64,000 nucleotides of DNA from Methylomonas sp. LW13 (GTDB taxonomy: Bacteria; Pseudomonadota; Gammaproteobacteria; Methylococcales; Methylomonadaceae): contig NZ_CP033381.1 in NCBI RefSeq assembly GCF_016865255.1, positions 2,232,001 through 2,296,000 of the forward strand. The letters are read 5' to 3'. Positions 26,006-34,079 of the stretch are shown here, piece after piece (the first letter of the stretch is position 1; each line of letters begins with the position of its first letter). Below the pieces are notes generated by a model. That model had not been told where the DNA came from. It ran no database searches and saw nothing but the letters and a program-made list of their open reading frames with translations. Both the position numbers and the translations under genes were made by a program.

Positions 26006-26113
26006 GGGCTATGGTGAGTGGGGATGGAGGTTGAAGTTTGGTAAATATTAAACAGCACCAATGCGATTGATGCGGTGCACATTGTTTACCGCATCGAGCT
26101 CCTCCGACACCGG

Positions 26114-27739
26114 CTACAATCTTACGCCCAAAGCGCGAAAGAACATTGGGTGAATAAATACAGTTGATGTTGGACGTATTTGGCCGGCTTCAAGTCTTGT
26201 AAGATTGTTTGTGCGAGTCCAGCTCGTGGAGTCAGTTGGTCCTGTCTTTATACCTATAAGGCCTATTGCGTAAAATTCCCGCAAAATATAGTTTCGTACA
26301 GAGTCAAAATTAGCGCTTTTAGCCGAGTATAAGCTATAAAGGGATTTTGTGATTGGGTCCGTGCTTTGTTCATTTAGAGAAAAAACAATTTCTTCAAACT
26401 TTCCCGCTAAAAAATCTTGGGTGATTATACGAACTTCAAAATGGTCTTTTAATCCATAAAGAAGCCGAGATGTATGCATTAGGTCTGGCAATATTATGCT
26501 CCATTCATTTGACAACGATTGTAATCTTTCGGCTGAATAGTTATTTTCAGCTTCTTTAATTATGGTTGCAGTAATTCTTGGTTTTCCAGTACATAACTCT
26601 AAACACTCATTCACAAATACAATAATATCTCTTGGACGGAAAAATGTTCGTTCTAGCATATAATCAAAAGTATCTTTTGTATCTACATGAGCAGGGAAAA
26701 CATCTTTGAATGATACGTCGCCTTTTGTGTAATGATGCTTAATTAATTTATTGATTCTATATTGTACTATTTTTTCAAGCTCTGATTTTTCCCATTTTAA
26801 GTTTAGGTAAAGTGCTTTGTATTTTTCTTCTTGAAATCCTGCTATTGTCTCTAGGTGAAGTACTTTATATAGAAGGTCGTGTCGAATTGCTAAAACTACT
26901 TTGACATTTGATAATTGTTTAAATCGATTGACAACATCAATTAAGGATCTAATCAGTTTGAACTTGATCCGGTCATCGGCCCAATCTTCGTCTAGCATGT
27001 CTATTGTTACGTAGTAAGGCCTTTTTTCATCATCAAAGATGTTATCCTCTAAAACTGTAAGCATATTCTCAAGTTCACGTATTTGTACTTTTGAAACGGC
27101 ATCCAGCCCATGTTCTTTGACTTCGGCACGTTGTTCAACGGATAATTTTTTAGCTCCTTCGGCGTTAAAGGTGATATTAGAGAATTTTCCATTAACACCA
27201 GCAGTCAGGCTCTGTTCAACTCGACTAGTTAATTCATGAATCCGTTGTTCAGTGGTTAACCAAAATTTATTGCCCCAAGTTTCAAAGTAGTCAATCGCTA
27301 ATTCTTTATTTCTATCTTTTTTCCTTATAATTGAACTGATTGTTCTCATAAAAGTTTTATAGGACGCTTCGTCCTTAATTTTAAATTTTGCTTTTATAAG
27401 TTCTACAACAAGTAAGTGTTTCCATAGGAGAACGTAGAATGGAGATAAATTAACACCTGCTTCTTCGAAGAACGCCAATACTTTATTGGTTGCAATGAAA
27501 TTAAGTGATAAATCATGGGGTGATAATTCAACTACATTGTTATTTGAATGTGCTAAGTGATACAATAGCGCAGTTTTTCCTGCTCCAGTTCTGCCAACTA
27601 TAATTCTTTTCGGGTTTTTTCTGTCAAATAGAAACTTAATGTCTCCAGTATCTACAAAACAGTCGTCAAGAAACTGAGAGTCATGTTCTGCAGCTGCTGC
27701 ACCAACATTGTCGTGTTTACGAAAAACAAAGTTATCCAT
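26114..27739 (-). CDS. P-loop ATPase, Sll1717/FunZ-like
   Basis: A 541-residue STAND/KAP-like P-loop protein resembling the Sll1717 (FunZ) family of unknown function. Walker A is GRTGAGKT at 49-56 (Lys55); the Walker B-like strand is YYVTIDMLDEDW at 242-253 with acidic residues Asp247, Asp250 and Glu251; an Arg-rich sensor may be in VVLAIRHDLLY. The remaining C-terminal half is helical and ends in a winged-helix-like region. The gene is clearly more AT-rich than flanking housekeeping genes, stands alone, and lies between REP-like repeats, all suggesting horizontal gain. A role in phage defence is possible by analogy with other solitary P-loop ATPases in accessory islands, but nothing here proves it. 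Confidence 0.7.
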   Translation of the reverse strand: MDNFVFRKHDNVGAAAAEHDSQFLDDCFVDTGDIKFLFDRKNPKRIIVGRTGAGKTALLYHLAHSNNNVVELSPHDLSLNFIATNKVLAFFEEAGVNLSPFYVLLWKHLLVVELIKAKFKIKDEASYKTFMRTISSIIRKKDRNKELAIDYFETWGNKFWLTTEQRIHELTSRVEQSLTAGVNGKFSNITFNAEGAKKLSVEQRAEVKEHGLDAVSKVQIRELENMLTVLEDNIFDDEKRPYYVTIDMLDEDWADDRIKFKLIRSLIDVVNRFKQLSNVKVVLAIRHDLLYKVLHLETIAGFQEEKYKALYLNLKWEKSELEKIVQYRINKLIKHHYTKGDVSFKDVFPAHVDTKDTFDYMLERTFFRPRDIIVFVNECLELCTGKPRITATIIKEAENNYSAERLQSLSNEWSIILPDLMHTSRLLYGLKDHFEVRIITQDFLAGKFEEIVFSLNEQSTDPITKSLYSLYSAKSANFDSVRNYILREFYAIGLIGIKTGPTDSTSWTRTNNLTRLEAGQIRPTSTVFIHPMFFRALGVRL

Positions 27740-27784
27740 TCGTTTTCTTCCTAATTTAGTGTTTTTTATGCTAGGTTTTCGCTA

Positions 27785-27898
27785 GTTCCCAAGCTCCAGC
27801 TTGGGAATGCTATCTTGGAAGCTCTAGCTTCCTATCTACAGCCAGACTGGAAGCCGGAGCTTCCAAGACCGGGGTTCCCAAGCTGGAGCTTGGGAACC
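27785..27898. repeat. 114-bp compound REP-like palindrome (copy A)
   Basis: Four palindromes in a row: GTTCCCAAGC...TTGGGAA (27785-27807), GGAAGCTCTAGCTTCC (27817-27832), TGGAAGCCGGAGCTTCCA (27848-27865) and a 26-mer (27873-27898). Elements 1-2 are the inverted counterparts of 4-3, so the unit is also one long inverted repeat. CTAG precedes the left stem and, on the other strand, CTGG precedes the right stem, a conserved CTRG like the GTRG of classical REPs. It lies between the ATPase gene and the toxin gene. Confidence 0.93.
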
Positions 27899-27944
27899 AG
27901 AGCCACCAGAGCCAGATCACCGCTCAATCCGGCACATCGGTAGA

Positions 27945-28334
27945 TCAGCCGGGGCCGACTTGAATAATCTGATTCAGTTGCTCGCAAACCTGAGTGAACA
28001 AATCGCCCGGCAAGACCTTGAGCGGATGCGGTTTGGCTTTGCGCAAGCGCCAGTCAAAGGATTTGGGTTGGTGGCAGAGCACATAGCTGGTTTGTTCGGC
28101 TTTGCGGCCGCCGGCTTTGCCGACAGCGACCGCAAATGGATTGTCAGCGTTATAGGCGGCAGTTGTCATTGGCAGGCCGATCACCAGCGAGGTTTTTTCG
28201 TTGAAAATGCTTGGTGAAAGCACTAAAAACGGATGGATGTCGCGCATTTCCTGGCCGACTTGCGGATTGCAATCGATCCAGATGATGTCTTGCCTTTCCG
28301 GCACCCAGGCCGCTGTTTGCTTGTGGCTTACCAA
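27945..28334 (-). CDS. MazF/PemK-type toxin
   Basis: A 129-residue PemK/MazF-family protein, probably an mRNA endoribonuclease. Family marks: DIIWIDCNPQVGQEMRD near 16-32, HPFLVLSP, then GLPMTTA with the conserved Thr and a late PGDLFTQV. The usual GRRP is changed to RDIHP, so the arginine reading is displaced; activity is not assured. The start is not an ATG: TTG at 28334 overlaps the antitoxin stop, while a GTG at 28304 would give the more typical N terminus. The antitoxin gene lies upstream with a 7-base overlap, standard for this module. Confidence 0.85.
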   Translation of the reverse strand: MVSHKQTAAWVPERQDIIWIDCNPQVGQEMRDIHPFLVLSPSIFNEKTSLVIGLPMTTAAYNADNPFAVAVGKAGGRKAEQTSYVLCHQPKSFDWRLRKAKPHPLKVLPGDLFTQVCEQLNQIIQVGPG

Positions 28335-28582
28335 CGTTCGGCACCGATTGCTTCCGCGGTTGCCATGGCTTCGCCGCTGTGCCGCTCGGGATCGAAACGG
28401 GCCAAACGTTGTTCCAACGTTAAAGCTTCGTCGGCTAACGGGGTGATAATCACCTTGTCATCTTCAACGGATACCCGTACTCGTTGATGGTTGTGCAAAT
28501 GGGCTGCTTTGGCAATAGCCGCCGGTAGGCGCACGCCCAGGTTATTACCCCATTGTTTGATGTCGAGTATGGCTTCGGTCAT
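28328..28582 (-). CDS. MazE/AbrB-type antitoxin
   Basis: An 84-residue antitoxin. Residues 1-48 form a swapped-hairpin AbrB DNA-binding domain (KQWGNNLGVRLPAAIAKAAHL, then VRVSVEDDKVIITPL); the C-terminal 35 residues are acidic and probably neutralise the toxin. It is the first gene of the pair and would repress its own promoter. Upstream DNA to 28660 is AT-rich with runs such as GTTTAAACG that could be its operator. The two genes are bracketed by near-identical compound palindromes. Confidence 0.88.
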   Translation of the reverse strand: MTEAILDIKQWGNNLGVRLPAAIAKAAHLHNHQRVRVSVEDDKVIITPLADEALTLEQRLARFDPERHSGEAMATAEAIGAERW

Positions 28583-28664
28583 GATGTTTCTCTGGAATGT
28601 TTAAACGTGAGTATAAACATGGTTTTATATTCGGGTCAATTTTGTGAATATATCTAGTCCTCTA

Positions 28665-28778
28665 GTTCCCAAGCTCCAGCTTGGGAATGTGATCTCGGAA
28701 GCTCTAGCTTCCTATCCCCAGTCAGATTGGAAGCTGGAGCTTCCAAGGCCTGAGTTCCCAAGCGGGAGCTTGGGAACC
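28665..28778. repeat. 114-bp compound REP-like palindrome (copy B)
   Basis: Same four-part layout, length and orientation as copy A: stems at 28665-28687, 28697-28712, 28727-28746 and 28754-28777. Left halves of A and B are almost identical; the spacers differ by a few bases. CTAG again precedes the left stem. It lies between the antitoxin gene and the DUF2130 gene. Confidence 0.93.
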
Positions 28779-28811
28779 AGACGAAACCAGATCGACCGGC
28801 TGGTCGATAGG

Positions 28812-30095
28812 TCACTCCAATTCCCCATCCATCTCTAACGCCCGCATCTCCAAGCCTTCGATTTCTTGTAACGATTTGCCGGCAATCCCTTGCAAGTCGC
28901 CGTACATGCCGACTGTGGCGTTCATCACCCGCTCAATTTGCGCTTCGCGTTTGGCCCATTGTTTCAGGATGGCTTTGCGCTCTTTGTCCAAGTCTTCCTG
29001 CATGGTGGAGAAGGCTTCGACGATGGCTTCGACCCGTTGCCGAAAGCGCGGGCCGGTTAAATATTCGTAGACCAAAGCAGTTTTGCCGTGCTGGCCTTCG
29101 GCGGCGAGGCGGGCCAAACCGATTTCCAGCAGGGTGTGGCGCAGGATAGTGGCGACCGGCAGGGCGGCGCGGGGGCTAGTGACCCAAACGCCGTCGATGA
29201 CGTCGAAGGTTTCCACGTCCTTGGGCAAGGCATGGCTGACGATGACCGCCAATTCGGCTTTGGCGGCGCGCTGGTCTTCGCGCAGCTTCACCAGCCAGCC
29301 GTCGCTCCAGTTTTTGGTGCGCTTGGATTCCCACAAAATGTTGCCGGCCGGGGTGCCGTTCGGGCCGTTGACCCGTTGCAACACGTCGCCGCCGAATTCG
29401 CCCTTGGCAACCGGTTCGATATTGTCGAACGGAAACTTGGCGCGCAGCAGGTTTTCCAATTCCAGTTCCTGCACTTCGCCTTGCAGTTGCTGCGAGCCTT
29501 GTTCGGCTTTTTGTTTCAGTTCCTCGATTTTTTGCTGCATCGAGGCGATGGTTTGGTCCTTTTCCATCACCCGCAGTTTCAGGCCTTCCTCGGCTTCGCG
29601 TTTAGCTTGGCTGCGCACTTCAGCCAGATTGGTTTGCACGCGCTTTTCGATGGTCAGTTCCAGCTCGCGTTTGGCGTCGTCCAGTTCGCGCTGCTTTTTA
29701 ATCAACTCGGCTTGGGCTTGCTGGGCTTCGGCCAGTTTGGCGTCGCGAACTTTCAACACTTCGTGCAAGTCGGCTAATTCGCGGTTCTTGCGTTCCAGTT
29801 CGGCGGCAGCGGCTTGTTTGGCTTTACGGGTTTCTTCCTCGATCACCCGCTGGCGCTCGGCTTGCAGTTGCTTGGCAACTTGCTCTGCGACTTGATCGTC
29901 CAGGCCGCGCTTGGCTTCGGCCAGTTGTTTTTCCTGATCTTTGATACCCTGTTCGCGCAAGGCAATCGCTTGGTCTTTTTGTTGTAGCTGTTGCTCAAAC
30001 TGTTTACGGGTGGCAGCAATTAGCGGCGCGGCCAGCGATTCGGTCAACGGTACTTGCGTGCTGCAATTGGGGCAGGTGATGGTGGCTTCGGTCAT
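28812..30095 (-). CDS. DUF2130 coiled-coil protein
   Basis: A 427-residue protein of the DUF2130 family. A CPNC pair at 9-12 suggests half a zinc ribbon. Residues ~25-215 are one long coiled coil rich in Gln, Glu, Lys and Ala. The C-terminal domain starts with ELENLLRAKFPFDNIEPV, then EFGGDVLQRV and ILWESKRTKNW: the order Glu, Gly-Gly-Asp, Glu-Ser-Lys is like a PD-(D/E)xK nuclease core, so nuclease activity is conceivable. Function of the family is not established to my knowledge. A short intergenic hairpin lies upstream at 30161. Confidence 0.85.
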   Translation of the reverse strand: MTEATITCPNCSTQVPLTESLAAPLIAATRKQFEQQLQQKDQAIALREQGIKDQEKQLAEAKRGLDDQVAEQVAKQLQAERQRVIEEETRKAKQAAAAELERKNRELADLHEVLKVRDAKLAEAQQAQAELIKKQRELDDAKRELELTIEKRVQTNLAEVRSQAKREAEEGLKLRVMEKDQTIASMQQKIEELKQKAEQGSQQLQGEVQELELENLLRAKFPFDNIEPVAKGEFGGDVLQRVNGPNGTPAGNILWESKRTKNWSDGWLVKLREDQRAAKAELAVIVSHALPKDVETFDVIDGVWVTSPRAALPVATILRHTLLEIGLARLAAEGQHGKTALVYEYLTGPRFRQRVEAIVEAFSTMQEDLDKERKAILKQWAKREAQIERVMNATVGMYGDLQGIAGKSLQEIEGLEMRALEMDGELE

Positions 30096-30160
30096 GTTTA
30101 GGGGCTTTATATAGAGATTCGGAATACGCAGGTATTGGCGCCGGACACACTTGGCATTTT

Positions 30161-30183
30161 GACCCCGGCATCCGTGCCGGGTC
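30161..30183. terminator. hairpin between SulP and DUF2130 genes
   Basis: GACCCCGGCA pairs with TGCCGGGTC around TCCG, with one bulged C. It lies just past the SulP stop on the leftward strand (TTTT follows in that direction: the plus strand reads ...CATTTTGACC), so it can serve as the SulP terminator. Confidence 0.55.
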
Positions 30184-30222
30184 AGGATTTACTGGGTTTG
30201 ATGGATGGGCGCAAGCCGATAT

Positions 30223-31815
30223 TTATCTACGCTGTCTAGCGGCTAAAGCATGGTCGCCCAAGGATTTCAGGTCGGCCAGCCCATGAATTTCGCAGCGTCC
30301 GCCGCGAGCGATATAGTCTTCCCGGTAATGGGCGATAAACTCCATCACGGTGTGGTCGATCAAGTCGGTGGCGCTTAAATCGAAGATCACGGTTTGGCCG
30401 TCGGCCAGGCTGGCTACCTGGCTTTTTAAGGCCAGAAAGTTGGAGAACAAAGCCGCACCGCTGACTTTAACAATCCAGCTGTTTGGTCCGTTGGCTTGCA
30501 GTTTAAAAGATATAGACAGCAAATTACCCAAGGGCACGCCGCGGCCGATGTGCAGCAACAATTTGGCGGCGATGCCGATCAGCACGCCGACTAACAGATT
30601 GGTGGCCAGAATCGCGAGAATGGTAATCACGAACAAAGCCAGTTGTTCCTTGCCCAGATCCATGCTTTTGGCAAAGGCTTGCGGCGAAGCCAAGCGATAG
30701 CCGGTATAAACCAGTAGCGCGGCCAGCGAAGCCAACGGTATGGTCGAGATCAAGTCTGGAAACAGCAACACAAACAGCAAGACGAAGCCGCCGTGAAAAA
30801 AATTAGCCCAGCTGCTGCGGCCGCCGGCGTCTATGTTGGCTGAGCTGCGGACGATTTCCGCAATCATCGGTAAACCGCCGATCATGCCGGAAACAACGTT
30901 GCCGATACCGACCGCACGTAATTCCTTGTTCAAGTCAGAGTAGCGTTTTTCCGGGTCGAGCTTGTCAACAGCTGCAGCGCTGAGCAAGCTTTCCAGGCTG
31001 CCCACCAGGCAGATTGAAATCACGCTTTCCCAAAACGCCAAGGCACTCAGTTTGCCAAAATCCGGCAGGTAAAAACTGGCCAACAGACTGTCCGGGAAAG
31101 TCACCAGAAAATGCGATGCAAACAAAACATCTTTAGGAACGATGAATGCTTCGCCCGGCTGCAATTGGTCGAGCTGGAATAGATGGCCGAGCAGGATGCC
31201 GGAGGCGATGACGATAATCGGCGCCGGAATCTTGCGCAGCAAAGGCTGGTGAATCTGCGGCCAGCCGATCAACACCACCATGCCGGCCAGTGCAATCAGG
31301 CCGATTTGCGGCATGAAGTAAATCAGGCTGTGCGGCAAGGCGGCGATGCCGGACAGGATGCTGGCACCTTGGCTTTGCACGCCGGCCATCACCGGCAATT
31401 GTTTGCTGATGATGATAATGCCAATCGCCGCCAGCATGCCGTGTACCACCGAAGCCGGAAAAAATGCCGCCAAGCGGCCGGCTTTGAAGTAACCCAGCAC
31501 GGTTTGCAAGGCGCCGGCAATGACGATTGCCGCCAAGGTGTAGCGGTAGCCGGCCATTGCATCGCCGTCGCCGAGGGTTTGCACCGAGGTCAGAATCACT
31601 ACGATCAAGCCGGCCGCCGGGCCGGTAATAGTGAGTTGCGCGCCGCCGATGCGCGATACCAGCAAGCCACCGACGATGGCGGAAATGATGCCGGCCATCG
31701 GTGGAAAGCCGGAGGCGACGGCGATACCCAGGCACAAGGGCAAGGCGATCAGGAATACCAAAAAGCCGGCGGTAAGGTCTTGCCGCCAATAATTTGCTAG
31801 CGAGGGTTTTTGCAT
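30223..31815 (-). CDS. SulP-family anion transporter with STAS domain
   Basis: A 530-residue inner-membrane transporter of the SulP family (sulfate, bicarbonate or related anions). About 12-14 hydrophobic helices cover residues 1-410, beginning YWRQDLTAGFLVFLIALPLC; TITGPAAGLIVVI is the typical early motif. The C-terminal STAS domain has VIFDLSATDLIDHTVMEF. Bicarbonate uptake would suit a methanotroph with carboxylation steps, but substrate cannot be fixed by sequence. The frame opens 12 codons upstream; CGGAGAATTC precedes the ATG at 31815, which I take as the start. Confidence 0.87.
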   Translation of the reverse strand: MQKPSLANYWRQDLTAGFLVFLIALPLCLGIAVASGFPPMAGIISAIVGGLLVSRIGGAQLTITGPAAGLIVVILTSVQTLGDGDAMAGYRYTLAAIVIAGALQTVLGYFKAGRLAAFFPASVVHGMLAAIGIIIISKQLPVMAGVQSQGASILSGIAALPHSLIYFMPQIGLIALAGMVVLIGWPQIHQPLLRKIPAPIIVIASGILLGHLFQLDQLQPGEAFIVPKDVLFASHFLVTFPDSLLASFYLPDFGKLSALAFWESVISICLVGSLESLLSAAAVDKLDPEKRYSDLNKELRAVGIGNVVSGMIGGLPMIAEIVRSSANIDAGGRSSWANFFHGGFVLLFVLLFPDLISTIPLASLAALLVYTGYRLASPQAFAKSMDLGKEQLALFVITILAILATNLLVGVLIGIAAKLLLHIGRGVPLGNLLSISFKLQANGPNSWIVKVSGAALFSNFLALKSQVASLADGQTVIFDLSATDLIDHTVMEFIAHYREDYIARGGRCEIHGLADLKSLGDHALAARQRR

Positions 31816-32158
31816 GAATTCTCCGGGTAGGTCGCATGGCCCGATACGCACGCAGTTAAACGGGCAATGAATTGGATGAGGTTTTTATTCAATCATAACC
31901 AGTTTTTTCCGAACGTTATGAAGTTTGTGGGCGGATGCCCGTTCCGGCTTTTTGTTACGGGTATGGCTAAGCGGGTATTGAAGGCCGCAGTGGCAGGTTG
32001 GTTTTAACGTTTGCCTAGGCCTGCGACAGTACGTCGCACGGACAAATAAAACGGGCCTAGCCTGATGATTCGGGTAAAATGCGCCGGCCAATTCTGGTCT
32101 TTTTTTAACACTGAGAACTAGCTGTTTCCAGTTTCTTTTCCCGCTTAAATTAATAAAT
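31816..32158. other. divergent intergenic region before pgaB
   Basis: About 340 bases between SulP and pgaB. No gene is supported; in particular there is no sign of pgaA. It is AT-rich close to pgaB and should hold both promoters, but no clean -35/-10 pair stood out. Confidence 0.5.
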
Positions 32159-34072
32159 ATGCACATTGTTGCTCGTGTAATTTTTGTCTTTTTCTGTTTG
32201 TTTGCCCAGCCCTTGCTGGCCGCCGATTCGGGTAACTCCAGCTTTCTGGTATTAAATTATCACGACATTCTCGAAGAAGAAGAGCGGGTGCCGCCATTTG
32301 ATCGGATCGCGGTCAACAAAGACCATTTGGCCGATCATTTTGCCTGGTTGAAGCAGAATAACTATCACGTTATCAGCGTCCAGGATTTGCTGGATTGCAT
32401 GAAGGGCGACAAGGTGTTGCCGACTAAAGCCGTGATGTTGACCTTTGACGACGGCTACCTGAGTTTTTATACCCGGGCCATGCCTTTGCTGAAAAAATAC
32501 AAGTATCCGGCCACCTTGGCGGTAGTCGGTTCTTGGCTGGAGCAGCAGAATGTGCCCGGCGTTAAACCGTTAATGACGCCGGCGCAGATTCGCGAAGTGG
32601 CGGACAGCGGTCTGGTCGAGATTGCGTCGCACACCTATGATTTACATCACGGCATCGTCGCCAATCCGCAAGGCAATCAGCAAAGCGCAGTGACTTCGCG
32701 TTTGTACAGCAACGAATACGACGAATACGAGAAAGACGAGGACTATCGCAAACGGATTTTCCAGGAAGTGGATAAAAGCTCCGAGCGTTTGTTTCAGATA
32801 TTGGGCAAGCGGCCGCGGGTGATGGTGTGGCCTTACGGCGAATATAACGCGATTGCGCTGGAAGCCACGAAATTGGCTGGCATGCGATTGACCATGGGGC
32901 TAAACGACGGCGCCAATACCCTGGCCGATGCGTATGTGATGAAGCGGATGATGATCACCGACGACGTCAACGCCAAACAGTTCGGTGAAATCGTCAAAAA
33001 TCAGCGCGTGGGCCAGGAATTGCGGGTCGCGCACGTGGATATGGATTACATCTACGACGATGACGAAGAGCAGACCGAGAAGAATTTGGCCTTGGTGGTG
33101 GAGAGAATTAAAGCCAGCGGCGCCAATACGGTTTATCTGCAAGCCTATTCCGACCCGGACGGCGACGGTAATGCCGACAAGCTGTATTTCCCTAATCGGC
33201 ATCTGCCGGTGCGCCGGGACATGTTTAATCATGTGACCTTGCAATTGCGCACGCGGGCAGGCGTGAGAGTGTATGCCTGGATGCCGATCATGGCCTATAA
33301 AGCCGATGTGCCGCTGAAATGGTACGTGAAAGAATGGCGCGACGGCGAGCCGCAGCTATCCCGGCATATCTACACGCGGTTGTCGCCGTTTAACCCGGAA
33401 GCGCGGCAGTTTGTCGGCGAGATATATGAAGATCTGGCCAAGCATTGCGACTTTAACGGCATTCTGTTTCACGACGACGGGATTTTGTCGGATTTTGAAG
33501 ACGTCTCGCCGTTGGCGATGGACTTCAGTCGTAACGTCTGGGGCATGCCGGCCGAGTTCGACAAGATCCACGCATCCAGCGAGTTACGCTTGCGTTGGGC
33601 GCAGCATAAAACCGAGTTGATCGGTCAGTTCACCGATTATTTGACCGACAAGGTCCGGTTCTACCGGCCTTACATCAAAACTGCCCGCAATTTTTATTCG
33701 TTGCCGCTGTTAAAGCCTTATAGCGAAGAATGGTATGCGCAATCGTTCCCGGCATTTTTAAAGCATTACGACTACGTGGCGGTAGAAGCGATGCCTTTCA
33801 TGGAAGAGGCGGAAAATCCCAAACAATGGTTGATAGAGTTGGTGGAAAAGACCGCGCAATATCCGGACGGATTGGACAAGATGGTGTTCGAGTTGCAGGC
33901 GGTTAATTGGAAAACCAAGCAGGATATTGCGATGCCGGTGTTTACCGAGCAATTCGAGTTATTGAAAAAGCACGGCGCCAAGCATATCGGTTATTACCCG
34001 GATAATGTGTTTAACGATCAGCCGAAGTTGGCCGAGCTGAAAAAATTCTTCCCGGTTTCGAGAAAGGATTAA
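32159..34072 (+). CDS. pgaB: poly-N-acetylglucosamine N-deacetylase PgaB
   Basis: A 637-residue periplasmic protein that partly deacetylates PNAG before export. A signal peptide ends near residue 21 (PLLA); there is no lipobox cysteine, unlike the E. coli lipoprotein. The NodB-type deacetylase domain (about 25-290) has LTFDDGY with Asp97/Asp98 and the metal ligands His158 and His163 in SHTYDLHHG, the same spacing as E. coli. The C-terminal half (about 300-620) is the PNAG-binding glycoside-hydrolase-like domain, with HVDMDYIYDDD and NGILFHDDGIL carrying acidic residues. pgaC begins 7 bases after the stop. Confidence 0.93.
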   Translation: MHIVARVIFVFFCLFAQPLLAADSGNSSFLVLNYHDILEEEERVPPFDRIAVNKDHLADHFAWLKQNNYHVISVQDLLDCMKGDKVLPTKAVMLTFDDGYLSFYTRAMPLLKKYKYPATLAVVGSWLEQQNVPGVKPLMTPAQIREVADSGLVEIASHTYDLHHGIVANPQGNQQSAVTSRLYSNEYDEYEKDEDYRKRIFQEVDKSSERLFQILGKRPRVMVWPYGEYNAIALEATKLAGMRLTMGLNDGANTLADAYVMKRMMITDDVNAKQFGEIVKNQRVGQELRVAHVDMDYIYDDDEEQTEKNLALVVERIKASGANTVYLQAYSDPDGDGNADKLYFPNRHLPVRRDMFNHVTLQLRTRAGVRVYAWMPIMAYKADVPLKWYVKEWRDGEPQLSRHIYTRLSPFNPEARQFVGEIYEDLAKHCDFNGILFHDDGILSDFEDVSPLAMDFSRNVWGMPAEFDKIHASSELRLRWAQHKTELIGQFTDYLTDKVRFYRPYIKTARNFYSLPLLKPYSEEWYAQSFPAFLKHYDYVAVEAMPFMEEAENPKQWLIELVEKTAQYPDGLDKMVFELQAVNWKTKQDIAMPVFTEQFELLKKHGAKHIGYYPDNVFNDQPKLAELKKFFPVSRKD

Positions 34073-34079
34073 ACGATAC

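Noticed and set aside
26056-26079. Hairpin GCACC...GGTGC upstream of the RAYT gene as another REP
   Set aside because: Stem is unrelated to the TTCCCAAGC family and short; not counted.
29083-29895. Rightward 270-codon frame across the DUF2130 gene
   Set aside because: Shadow of a coiled-coil gene with biased codons; Ser/Cys-rich nonsense composition.
31885-32158. Possible missing pgaA fragment
   Set aside because: No TPR or barrel-like coding sequence on either strand.
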